Part shown: piece after piece, positions 27,001-35,401 of the stretch
Layout of the letters: every line of letters starts with the position of its first letter
How positions within the stretch are numbered: position 1 is the stretch's first letter
Origin: Trileptium ribeirensis
Taxonomy: Eukaryota > Nematoda > Enoplea > Enoplida > Thoracostomopsidae
Reading direction: 5' to 3'
Assembly (NCBI GenBank): GCA_030248225.1
Contig: JASANE010028231.1
Span: forward strand, 1-64,000
Length of the DNA: 64,000 nucleotides
Position numbers and translations under genes: made by a program
The notes under the pieces: generated by a model
What the model was told of the DNA's origin: nothing
The model's database searches: none
What the model saw: only the letters and a program-made list of their open reading frames with translations

Positions 27001-30000
27001 TGAGCATATATGATTAAAATCACCAAGCATCAAATGTTTGCGAACATTTGCTTTTAAAATTAAAGTTGCGTTGGAGATAATGACTTATTAATCGTGCTCA
27101 CGCTGTGTTTAAATCTACAATTTATTAGTGAACATATTATGGGTGAAATTGCTGGCGAACAAGTTCTTTTCTATATCGTATTCGACTATATTTCCAGGTT
27201 AATAATTTAATGATTGTACAAATTTGTTGAAAATTAAAAATATTAAAACTGTTCGCAAATACTTAAACATTTACAGAAAATATTTAACTCGTTTTGTGAA
27301 CAAAAACTTGCTCAGTTTTACTTGAGATGGCAATGTTCGCGAATGCTGAAAACTAGCAATTTTAGCCACGTTCGTGTTGGCGAACAAAAGCGAATCCTGA
27401 ATTAGTCAATGTTCTAATTAGCAGTGAACCATTTTTATTAATAATAAATCGTCAAAATTTTGTTCCGAGACAGTAATTTCTGGCAGTTGGAATCCTTTGT
27501 CCAATTTTCGTTAACAATTCCAAACTTACCAAATTCCCTGTTTGGTCCGTAACAATGATTTTCGATTCCACAGCGGCTTTGGCAAAATAGGATGGCCAGC
27601 GGGGCCATTTTAAGTTTAGTCGCGCATAATCAAAATCACATACAGTAGACTAGCCTGGCGTGTTCACGCTGTGAAAGTGGAAGTGACCCCCACCCACTTT
27701 CCAAATCCTGCTGTCCGTCTCATTTTGACACACGTCAACTCCCTCGTCATTTTGACTCACTCGAAGCACCCAACTAAAAGCAAGGTTTTTAATGAATCTA
27801 AATTTATGTTTTCTCCATGTAATATGGTTTTAAACGTTAACTACGTGTATCTAATGCTAAAACGTCGTTTTATAGCCTGAAAATACTTATACAACAGCAA
27901 AAGTACATAAAAATACGAGAATATCAGAATTTTAAACAAAATTTTATTCCACCCCCTCCATTGAAATTTCCCCCGAGAATGAATATGGGGCCATAGATGT
28001 TTCCCTACTTTGCAGAATGTTGTGGACAAGCCAGCTAGCCAACGTTAGGCGTTGGCTGTTCAATCTTACTTGTCGATACAGGAGCGTGCCTCAGTTTGTC
28101 TGACCTCGTCACACAACATTTTCATAAGAATATTACGACGAGAACATGCTTCACGCTCTACAACAGCAAAATCAACAAATAGTTCTCTTCACATGTTAAT
28201 TAACAATAGAGTTTATAAATTCCATCTGCTTCGTTTAGACAACAAGTCACACAGCAAAGGAAAAAGATAGCAAGATCCACTTCGTTGAACTGTACTCTGA
28301 CATACATTTTAGCCGAAGTTATAGACACTTTAAACTATTAGAATACCTACATATTATGTTGCCTGCCCAGTAAAAACGTCTTCAATAGGATCTTAAAAAC
28401 AACTTTAAATCAATCTCCACACGAAGGGACCTTATTCACGTTATATATTATTATTAGAGCTTCGTGTAATCGAATGCTACGCAAATACATTTTGCTTTTT
28501 TCAAATACCCGAAAAACCAATTGTTTCAAGAATTATTACGACTGTACTGAAAAAATAAACTATCACTGAATAAAAAGATAAACTGAAAATTAATTTTTCG
28601 TTCCAAAATGATACATTTCAAAATAGCAAACATTCACAGGCAACTAAATGCCCAATTTATACCAAAATGATCTAAATTATTCTATACAGGCCTATTAAGA
28701 CGTTAAATAACCTAAAAGGACCGTGATAAACTGCAGCAACCAAGAGCTTTAGTCAAATATTGGAAATATTTAATTTTTCAGAGTATTTTTGCGCTTTAAT
28801 AGCAACTCGATCCTCTCTGGCAAAAAAGTTACACACAGGTTGTTGTAACACTCGACGAGATCATTCTGGCTACTTGCGTTCATTGTTAATATGAAGCCGC
28901 TCAGTAGAGCTATATCCTATATCTTAAAAAGTAAGAAGATCCCAAATTACCAAAATAACAGAGTGAACATTATCCGTACGTTTTTCCAATTTTTAACCCC
29001 AAAACGTGGCGGCAGAAATTAACATACGAGAAAATTTTAAAAATACTATCAACACAAGATTTTCGGAAATCCGGTGCTGGATTACGGATGTCACGTATAA
29101 GCAAAACGGTTTTTTACGGTTAGATGTTACTAAAATAAAGCAATTGCAAAGTAGAGCAACAAATTGGCAGCAATATATATAGAGATTGCTGCTTCAGCGA
29201 ACACCACATCGAAGTCTGATTTTGTGAAATTATGTGATTATATATACATTAGTTAAGTTGAAACTTTCGAGCTTGAACATGGTACAGCAATAAAAACAAT
29301 TTTATTAGCAATCTCGCTAGTGTCCAGTACGTTGTTATATTCATGGACGGCTTTCCGAACAGAGATTGCGTAACGTATCTAACACGCTGTCACCAACCGT
29401 GTTTTCGATATGACAACATAGTTTACGTTTACTTTGAGGACAAATTTTGGAAATCACAATACGTAACTATATAGAGGACGATTAGCTTTATAAAAGGAGG
29501 CCTATGTTATGGCATTGGCCGAGATATTTCCGTTTTCATGTGCTTTGGATTTCATGACCCCCATTTAATAAGCCATTCTGACACAACCCTGCACGTAAAG
29601 AAGGACGATAGCAACTTAAAATTTGTAGCTAGACAGAGAATGAATTAATATACCAATAATATCTGTATGCGTCGGACAGCTGCGGAGACACCGTTTTATT
29701 GTATTTTAGGTCTTGTGGGCTCATTTGTAAACCCGTTTTGATCCACCTCTGCAGCGCAAAACATGCAACGAAGTATCCGAACTTTCGTATACATTCTATT
29801 ATATAGTTCTCTGCTTGCTGTGCAAAATGAGTTTACTTGGATCAGATTATTGCATCATTTGCAGAGATACAATCCATATGATGTTTTGTCGGCCCCTTTC
29901 CGACACGATCCGGGCCCCGTCGCCCCGATTTTAAGGGGAAAGGTTGTATAGGTTTTCGCAACCAAATAAAGGCACAAATAAAACTTTTGAGCATTCGGAT

Positions 30001-31524
30001 GAACAATAGCACTAGTGATTCTGTCCAACCAAAGTTGGATTATGTGTGTCAGCCCAAAAACCCACAAACGAAAACCGTCGAAATGTACAGTACGTTTTTA
30101 GTTTTAATGCTTGAAAAATTAGTGCAGGCTGACTGGAGGCTTTGCTAAAGTATTGATACAGATATCTTTATTCCTACATCATGATGAGTGACTTAACATA
30201 ATATGCAAGTTCAGCGTTAATTTCAGTCTGAAAGATTGATGCTAGCCACCAAAGGATAGGTATTCTGACTACAACGAACTAAGTTAAATTACCATCAGAA
30301 AATAGGACAATATCGCCATAAATTTCGCTGAGGTATTCTTTATATCCCATTTGAAAGCAATTGGATTTCGCTAGAAATCAATGAAAACGCGGAGTAACAA
30401 ACTATAAAAACACTTTATGCGAATTTAAACTTTAAGTGAATACACAAGGGTTGTTCACTTCTCAAGTTCTCAAAAACTATAATCGCGAACAAATAATGTT
30501 TTCCTTATATACGCAGGCGCAGTATGTAAACAAACATGTACATATATTAATAGGATAACAAATGTCGCTGCACGAATTTATTGCTCTGCAGAATTCGAAG
30601 TAACAGTACGAAGCAAATTTTAGTTATAGATCACATCAGTGATGCTTTCAACGAGTGTTGACAGGTTAGGAGTTATGTAGCAGCAACTACATTAACAACA
30701 ATGAATCCATCGAAATATGTATATATTACACATAACAACGAATGAGATAGTTTATTGAAACAGCGCAAGCGTTGTGAAAGAGTTTCGCTGAATAACGGTC
30801 AACCGTGGAAAAAAATTTGTCAACCGTGTCACACATAACTCAATACTGAAATGACAGCTTTTATTAAATTTTGAAGTCAAAAAATTGTCAAATATTGGTT
30901 TTTCACTTTGTTTGCAAGTAACAGACTACAAATGTTTATATATAATTGACGCTACTGAATGTGCGTTCAATACTATAATCGCTAGGGGCTACAACGTAAA
31001 AATGATGATTCAAATGATTTTTAAAATTTCTATAGTTTCCATAAGTCTGTTGGTTGCAGAAATAACTCAATCATTTCGTCATTTTGTACTATATTGTAAT
31101 TTTATAGTGGTTTTTATTATATTATTTTTAATCTGTATATATTAAAATTTCAATTATCTCAGCGTATAATGAATATATATATGTGATATTAAGCTTAAAA
31201 AGTAATATGATAATGGTTCAACACAATTTGATTTAAAAACATACAGTTAAAAACCTGAGCAGCGCCTCTGTAAGATCCAACAAACACCGTTGTCTTCAAT
31301 AAAAATCTGCTTTCAAAAACGGACGAACACTGAAATCGAACACTTCTAGTTCGAAAAAATGCTACCGGGTCGCGGTAGAATTCAACAGATGCATCGGTTC
31401 CGCCACCAAATCGCGGACCGGGACAGCCCCGCGCGGCAACTCCATTTTCGTCCTCGTTTTCGTCGCAAACATCTTTATCTGAAGTCGATTTTAATGCACT
31501 TGGATAACTTTTGCTTCGGTCCAT
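11912..31524 (-). CDS. cytochrome P450, eight exons, 480 aa
   Basis: A haem-thiolate monooxygenase-fold protein. The minus-strand exons are 31524-31245, 30370-30293, 28157-28070, 22230-22103, 21294-21221, 17200-16952, 13674-13261 and 12043-11912. Every intron is GT-AG and every codon phase closes, giving 1443 bp including a TAG stop. Visible landmarks are an N-terminal PGPRFGG segment leading to DPVAFF (about 35-56), GYKEYLSEIYGDIVLFSD (102-119), the helix-K motif EVLR (318-321), FNPDRW (370-375), the haem loop FGRGPRQCIG with Cys426, and a C-terminal KWLPVSRPK. Length is normal for the superfamily. Two oddities stand out. There is no hydrophobic N-terminal anchor, so the protein may be soluble or have an unseen 5' exon. 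The helix-I acid/Thr oxygen-activation pair is replaced by GPKA (279-282). Family and substrate cannot be assigned. A small extra exon between exons 6 and 7 cannot be excluded, though the phase fits without one. Confidence 0.92.
12044..13260 (-). other. P450 intron 7
   Basis: AT-rich intron with GTGAAT and ttcag borders. It contains a telomere-like-motif dispersed repeat (12744-12965, listed separately) and a diverged word pair gtaccttgcaagct (about 12266) / gtactttgcaagct (about 12693). No coding sequence seen. Confidence 0.7.
12744..12965 (+). repeat. dispersed repeat with ctaagcct words, copy 1
   Basis: It shares an ordered set of phrases with the minus strand of 52360-52632: tcggccaatgta, ggaagtgaaat, atgccgttctcga, cactaagcctaa, ctaagcct again, ttctaacgatataac, and gacccctaaa-like and gacatgg-like ends. 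A shorter copy interrupts a LINE at about 35145-35217. The inner part varies in its number of ctaagc hexamers. Confidence 0.75.
13261..13674 (-). CDS. P450 exon 7 (helix K to haem loop)
   Basis: A 414-bp exon, 138 codons, from an acceptor ending gatttag to a GTGAAT donor. It contains EVLRLWPPFIAARR (ExxR), a beta-2 segment DGYIIPRG, the aromatic segment FNPDRW, and FAFGRGPRQCIGSR with the proximal Cys. Between FNPDRW and the haem loop lies a 43-residue Ser/Thr/Asp-rich stretch, longer than is usual in P450s. Confidence 0.96.
14319..14820 (+). pseudogene. LINE reverse transcriptase C-terminal remnant
   Basis: Lies in P450 intron 6, in antisense to the gene. With several frameshifts it reads KMRVYEVAVRPVLLYESSTW, then a LEIFENFCRRRIVG-like segment, later FGDILRMSD and finally NDRQERWRICG. 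This is the normal order of the post-RT region of LINEs (VY..sVRpvLLYg.eTW, then CLRrIag, then DR..WR). No intact RT core remains. Confidence 0.75.
14821..16951. other. rest of P450 intron 6
   Basis: AT-rich. No recognisable coding exon or structured repeat was found. I searched for an extra P450 exon between helix I and helix K and found none. Confidence 0.45.
16952..17200 (-). CDS. P450 exon 6 (helices G to I)
   Basis: A 249-bp exon, exactly 83 codons, from an acceptor ending ttttacag to a GTAAGT donor. It opens with RRLIEIARERL (helix G), has an Asn/Ala/Gly-rich loop, and ends with helix I: SCIDNLLLFVTALGPKAIAS then VLTSILIQSQ. The A/G-G-x-D/E-T-T signature is absent: the central positions read L-G-P-K-A. 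Confidence 0.92.
17590..17775 (+). repeat. RTE/SINE-type 3' tail motif
   Basis: The stretch ctttcaaacaaaaaa, then aataggttcagtggttcttg, then agatccatgaaagactaac and a ggacgaacggaca run, is the familiar 3' segment of many invertebrate RTE-type and SINE repeats. A related sequence is on the minus strand at 63340-63440. It sits in P450 intron 5. Confidence 0.55.
17776..21220. other. rest of P450 intron 5
   Basis: AT-rich with old repeats. A phrase tataggtagcaaaagc (about 19165) recurs as tataggtagcgaaagc (about 19425), hinting at a diverged tandem pair with a period of about 260 bp. A GC-richer block at 17850-18200 is unidentified. No exon found. Confidence 0.4.
21221..21294 (-). CDS. P450 exon 5 (F-G loop)
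   Basis: A 74-bp exon from the acceptor ttggttgttgtag to a GTAAGA donor. It encodes IISIPLNFKFTFLSSG followed by YNRALEAR, the typical sIPlnf...gyxkAlxAR motif between helices F and G. It ends on a codon boundary. Confidence 0.9.
22103..22230 (-). CDS. P450 exon 4 (helices E-F)
   Basis: A 128-bp exon from an acceptor ending catatttag to a consensus GTAAGT donor. It encodes SIISVYDMFKKLATELMI, then CLFLGVRERSLLDEITRL and AVTHWHG. This is the standard P450 helix-E pattern (kkla.e....LG) followed by the helix-F start. The final Gly codon is split with exon 5. Confidence 0.9.
22595..22968 (+). mobile_element. inverted-repeat element (CTGGGCTCTCCA family), copy 1
   Basis: A 374-bp non-coding element in P450 intron 3. 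Its left end CTGGGCTCTCCA matches the complement of its right end at 10 of 12 positions. It is flanked by a perfect 5-bp duplication, TATAT at 22590-22594 and 22969-22973. Subterminal gccagggggca and gaaccagggggaaccg phrases occur near both ends. The interior is AT-rich and shared with the 60432-60839 copy. Open frames on either strand here are artefacts. Confidence 0.85.
22969..24277. other. P450 intron 3, unremarkable part
   Basis: AT-rich; no exon or repeat recognised. The frame at 23596-23811 has no motif. Confidence 0.4.
24278..24723 (+). mobile_element. diverged CTGGGCTCTCCA-family element, copy 3
   Basis: It opens with cagggcttctcaattcgct and ends near cctgaagaatcc. Inside, in the same order as copies 1 and 2, are an accggggtggagg block, gctagggggtcat, a cagaaac word, aacttcgg, a grouped aaaaaatttgtcaaa stretch, and closing ggcaccgaaaagtggcaggg. 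Much older than the other copies. No target-site duplication can be read. Confidence 0.65.
24892..25295 (-). mobile_element. diverged CTGGGCTCTCCA-family element, copy 4
   Basis: A reverse-orientation copy, from tggcttctccaaag at the left to gtgaatagagaagat at the right. It has ggcccccggtaa and ccccctggca blocks near the left end and cagttccgaaccagtgg and cctggcaaaattttcag near the right. An additional scrap (gcgacctctggtccaaatta to catgccacctggtaaaatgc) lies at about 25738-25790. Confidence 0.6.
25800..28069. other. P450 intron 3, proximal part
   Basis: AT-rich. Words around gttcg and gcgaacaa recur many times between 25.9 and 27.4 kb, without a fixed period. No exon recognised. Confidence 0.4.
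28070..28157 (-). CDS. P450 exon 3 (helix C region)
   Basis: An 88-bp exon between the acceptor ttgattttgctgttgtag and a GTAAGA donor. It encodes EREACSRRNILMKMLCDEVR and onwards to SCIDK. The H/ExxRR-like EACSRRN is where P450 helix C normally contacts a haem propionate through W/HxxxR; here the position carries E-A-C-S-R-R. Phase 1 in, phase 2 out. Confidence 0.87.
28158..29489. other. P450 intron 2, distal part
   Basis: AT-rich with no recognisable exon, RNA gene or repeat. Confidence 0.4.
29490..29850 (+). repeat. GAGATAT dispersed repeat, two monomers
   Basis: Two plus-strand monomers: ccgagatatttccgttttca ... tcatgacccccatttaat (about 29519-29570), and gcggagacaccgttttattg ... gtgggctcatttgtaaaccc (about 29681-29738). 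The second is followed by tgcagcgcaaaa and later tgcaaaatgagtt. Same word order as at 9.8, 32.0 and 61.6 kb. Lies in P450 intron 2. Confidence 0.65.
30293..30370 (-). CDS. P450 exon 2 (B-C region)
   Basis: A 78-bp exon between an acceptor ending gatttctag and a GTAATT donor. It completes a Ser codon at its 5' end and starts a Glu codon at its 3' end. It encodes KSNCFQMGYKEYL and SEIYGDIVLFSD, which match the usual B'/C region pattern where GY..yl and a D/N-G loop precede the helix-C Arg. Phase agrees with both neighbours. Confidence 0.88.
31245..31524 (-). CDS. P450 exon 1 (residues 1-93 plus one base)
   Basis: Starts at the ATG at 31524, preceded by a possible acceptor (attaaaacaacag), and ends before a GTATGT donor in phase 1. 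The first 30 residues are acidic and polar (DENEDENG) with no transmembrane segment. The proline/glycine-rich hinge then leads to helix A and beta-1 (SSVFESRFLL, TTVFVGSYRGAAQVF), the usual start of the P450 fold. A GTAAAT donor after ggggtcag near 31613 suggests an upstream non-coding exon. Confidence 0.88.
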
Positions 31525-31615
31525 TGCTGTTGTTTTAATAATCAGCACATGTTGCTTTTAAGTAGTATTTGCCACAATACAATGCTAAAATATTACAGTA
31601 GTATAATATTTACCT

Positions 31616-31940
31616 GACCCCACAGCGGTAAAGTGCCTCCACGCCCACACATATATACCAGTGATTCAAATTTAGCTGGAGCATGAACTTTGTCTTATCA
31701 GTATATATGATAATTTAAAAGAGGCAATACTTCACATCTGACATATATATAAATAATATCTTGTCTTATCTCCAAGGCGGTAATTTATGAGTGTTGAATA
31801 CGTACTTTAGAAAGACGTGCACAGCTATACTGAGCATTGGCTTCAAAATGAGAGCCACCCGAATATAAGCCACGTTTTTTGAATAGTTGAGAAGATATAC
31901 CCAATTACTGTGCTCGCAACATGCAAATATATATAGGACA
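31616..31940. other. upstream flank of the P450 gene
   Basis: Contains the putative 5' non-coding exon edge (ggggtcag followed by gtaaat on the minus strand, near 31613-31620) and AT-rich DNA beyond. I cannot define a promoter. Confidence 0.35.
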
Positions 31941-32240
31941 AACATTATTCTGTACAATGAGATCAAAAACAGTCATATAACTCGGGTGGCAGCCGAAATA
32001 TTACCAATTTCATATATTTTGGGTCCCATGGACTAACTAAAAACCCTACAGCGTATATAACAATAGCAGTACACCACTTGCAGAGTATAGATAGATGAAT
32101 TCATCTACAAAAGGAGACCAAAAACGGGTATATAACACGAAGCGGTTGTGGAGATATTACCATTTTGATGTATTTTCAGCCCCATGAGCCCATTTTAAAA
32201 CATCTCTTGACCCGGATCCTACATCGCAAGAGTACCATGC
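31940..32240 (+). repeat. GAGATAT dispersed repeat, two monomers
   Basis: Monomer 1 runs from tctgtacaatgagatcaaaa through gccgaaatattaccaatttc to gtcccatggac. Monomer 2 has gtggagatattaccattttg, gccccatgagcccatttt, then acccggatcctacatcgcaa. Monomer 2 is the cleanest copy in the window. Confidence 0.7.
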
Positions 32241-32252
32241 ATATAGTAAAAT

Positions 32253-32324
32253 TAGGGATGTACCGGGGCTTAGCCCCTAACCAGGGCAACGAATTTAGAA
32301 CCGGGCCGGGGCAACGTCGAAGCA
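32253..32324 (+). repeat. GC-rich dispersed repeat, left part (split by a LINE)
   Basis: Reads tagggatgtaccggggctta, then a gggcaacgaatttag block, then ggcaacgtcgaagca. The minus strand of 61481-61598 carries the same sequence uninterrupted. Its continuation (cggccccgg ... cggtaaagg) is found at 38191-38225, on the far side of the CR1-like LINE. So this copy was cut by that insertion. Confidence 0.8.
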
Positions 32325-32539
32325 ACTCAGTTTTCGTCATGCACTCTAGCTGATACGACGTATGTTTATGAGCTCTGCACTGTGTAGACTTATACGTGTT
32401 ACCTGTGCTATTTCGCTGTTAAGTGTATTGTTAATTTTTCTTATGTTTTGTTTCTTTTCTTTAGTTTGCACGTGAGGGTTATGAATTTGTGAATTTGGGT
32501 TTTTGATTGATTTCTGTTTTTGGTTTTGCTATCTTAGAT

Positions 32540-32716
32540 ATGGCTCCTCGAAAGACAGCTAAGCTCTGTTTTTGTGGCAAACCAGATCATGCAGCAATGG
32601 TGGAGCGCTCAATATGTCACTGTTTTGTGCATTATGAATGCATGCAGATTTCTGTGGGTGATCTGAGTCTGGTTATTAACGATCACAATGCAAACTACAT
32701 TTGCCAAATTTGCTAA
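32540..32716 (+). pseudogene. LINE ORF1, PHD-type zinc finger segment
   Basis: Starts MAPRKTAKLCFCGKPDH and continues with a C-H-C-F-V-H-Y-E-C spacing to CQIC before a stop; 58 codons. The Cys4-His-Cys3 spacing is that of PHD fingers, which are known in ORF1 proteins of some CR1-clade LINEs. The stop directly after CQIC is probably a mutation, because the same frame continues with charged helical sequence. Confidence 0.8.
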
Positions 32717-32934
32717 CCAAAAGTCACGGATGATCGATTGAAGAAACTAGCTGAGGCCAGTGACCATGGAAGGGCATTCGTAGCAAGGGAAAGGAATCTC
32801 CTGCACTCTCTATGCCGGGAAACGTCATTTTTTTGATGAACAATTTACAGCCATGCTATCATCCATTGTTAAAATAGCCAAGGCCGCTATAGAGGTCGTA
32901 GAAGAGCTGTTCGCTAAACGAAAAAAGGTTTAAT

Positions 32935-33270
32935 TTGGTAGCGGTGGGTGTTCCAGAAGTTGAAAAGAACGACGTTGATCAAAATTTCAAGGATTTGGAC
33001 AGGGTTAAAGCTATTTGCCAGGAACTGGGTATCGAACCGGCGGTGGTTAAGTCAGTCTGTCGCGATGCACGACGAAGGGATTCGGGCAGAATACTGAAAA
33101 CTTGCTTTAATGATGGAAAAGTCATGGATGGCCAACAATTTCTTTGCCGAGGAACAACAATTTTACGAAACCAGTCTCAGACCCTAAAGGTCTTAATTTT
33201 CGTCCATTTATTCGAAATGACCTTACGAAGACGGAAAGGCATCATGAGTTCAAGCTACGAAATGAATTGA
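32935..33270 (+). pseudogene. LINE ORF1 downstream domain
   Basis: Reads NLVAVGVPEVEKNDVDQN, then a helix DLDRVKAICQELGIEPAVV and an SVCRDARRRDSGRILK segment. The pattern (v.GvpE, then ic..L.i, then R.g....R.l) resembles the RNA-binding domain of LINE ORF1 proteins. It is frameshifted relative to the zinc finger. Confidence 0.6.
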
Positions 33271-33429
33271 AACAACGACGGAAAAAAGGGAAAGTGATTT
33301 GGTGATTCGAGATGGATCGATTATTAGAAATAACGCCCAAAGGAATCCTAATCGGAGAAACTGAAAGTCCACGTGCCCTCCAATTTGAACTTGATCAGAT
33401 CAGAGTTTATGTGGACTGTTTGTTTAAAT

Positions 33430-34211
33430 GCAAGAAGTATTCGTCATAAGATCGTTGATTTCTGTTATCTTGTAAATACTATACGCCTAAAGGTTTATTC
33501 GTCATAACAGAATCTTGGTTAGACTCAAATGACCCTGACTCCATATTTTTGCATATTCGGAATACACATAGTTTTCTGAGAGTTGATGATGTTTCACGTA
33601 TAGGTCGGGGTGGGGGAATAGTACTATTGGTGCCTCAATTTATTACTTATATCAAAACTGCCTCAATATCTAATGAGTTTATTGAAGTAATGTCGTGTAG
33701 GCTATATGCATTTGGAAAATATGTCCTACAATTTCTTGATGTTTATCGAGCCCCTCAATGCTCTACAATAAATAATGAAAATTCAATTCGACCTTTATGA
33801 GTTCATCCAGTCTGAGCATTCTAAGACTTCCGGCGCGCCTTTAATATGCCTAATGCAAATTGGTCTTCTGTTGGTATTATGGATTCTACTGTTGACATGA
33901 ATTTTGTATCCGATATGAACAAGCTTAGCTTACTTCAGATTGTTACTGTACCAACCAATGTATCTGGTAATACTTTAGATTTAGTCCTAACTTCTGATGA
34001 TAAATTTGTTCACGATTTAACTGTGAATGGTCAATTTGTTAATTCTGATCATTTCTGGCTTAGTTTTTTGTTTGGACCGGTAGATAAAGATGATTTAAAA
34101 ATTGAAAGTTTCTCAGATTTCTCAAATGCAAACATAGATCTGATGAAAGAATATCTTAATGATACTAATTGGCACGCATTACTTGATCGAGATATGGAAA
34201 TTAATACTTAA
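33430..34211 (+). pseudogene. LINE AP-type endonuclease, broken
   Basis: Pieces in successive frames: NARSIRHKIVDF (N-terminal NxRS motif), VITESWLDSNDPDS (the catalytic E), GRGGGIVLLV, then from 33846 a segment PNANW that normally follows GDFN, LDLVLTSDD, and NSDHFWL (the SDH active-site motif). Frameshifts lie near 33500, 33800 and 33840. Confidence 0.85.
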
Positions 34212-34448
34212 TGTGAAAATTTTAAGGCAAAACTGTTGGGGCTTAATAAGAAATTTGTTCCAATAAAAAAGATTAAACGACGGAACCAAGTTTGTCTTGG
34301 TCAGCTGCAACAACAAAGGAGCATAAAAACCAGTTGAGGCTTCATAAAAGATGGAAAACATCTAATACTCCTATTCATTACAAGTTATGATGAACTGCGG
34401 CTAAGAAAATTCGTAAACTTAAGCGTAAAGACTACGTATTATCTCAAT

Positions 34449-35390
34449 GTGTTAAAGATTCTGGAAGCAAATGACGATAAGAACTTTTGGAGGTATGTAA
34501 ACAATAGGGTAAAATATAATCAGAGAATTCTGGCGTTATTTCGAGAGGGTGAAATTTTGACTGATATTATTAAGAAATCTAATTTGTTGAATGATACTTT
34601 CTACTCTGTATTTACAAGATATAATGGTGATTTACCTGCATGTGAATATGATAATAACCGTATTTTGTCTGATATTATCATTGATATTAACGACGTTGAT
34701 GATGCGTTAAACAACTTGGCGAACAAAAAGAGCAGTGACCCTGATGATATTCCTCAACTATTAATTTATCAGCTCCGACACAATATTCGTTTGCCTCTTT
34801 TAATTCTTTTGAAAAAAATTTTTGAGGACGGTTGCATCCCGTCAGAGTGGAAAAATTATTCCCGTTCATAAAATGGGTCAAACAACTTCTGTAAATAATT
34901 ATTACTTTGTTGTGTGTCTGCAGTAAAATAATGGAATTTATAGTCAATAAAAAATAATAAATTTTCTTGAGGTAAAGAATTTTTAGTACACATGAGCACG
35001 GGTTCCGCTCCAAACGGTCTACGGTCTCTCAATTACTCGAGACGTTGAATTCATGGACTAATCAAATTGACTCTGGTAATGTAGTTGATGTAATATATGT
35101 CGATCTCGCCAAGGTGTTTGACAATGTATATGTCTCATCAAATGTTGGGCCAAAGTAACCCTGAGGGGCGTAAATAAAATGCAGTCCATGCCGTTCTCGA
35201 TATACTAACCCTAAGCCTAAGTCAAATTAGAATGCTATGAGATTATGGGACGGCTTCTCAGTTGGTTTGAAAATTATCTTTGTGGTAGAACGCAAACTTT
35301 TTCTGGATGGTTTCTCATCAAATCGATTACCAGTTCTTTCTGGTGTTCCACAAGGTAGTATGTTAGGTCCAATTTTATTTTTAATTTATA
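34449..35390 (+). pseudogene. LINE reverse transcriptase, N-terminal half
   Basis: Contains LANKKSSDPDDIPQLLI, GCIPSEWKN, a VDLAKVFDNV motif (first catalytic Asp), [10 protein letters not shown] and [21 protein letters not shown] ctaagcct-type repeat of about 75 bp interrupts it near 35145-35217, and the second LINE interrupts it at 35402. Confidence 0.88.
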
Positions 35391-35401
35391 TAAATGACGT
35401 A

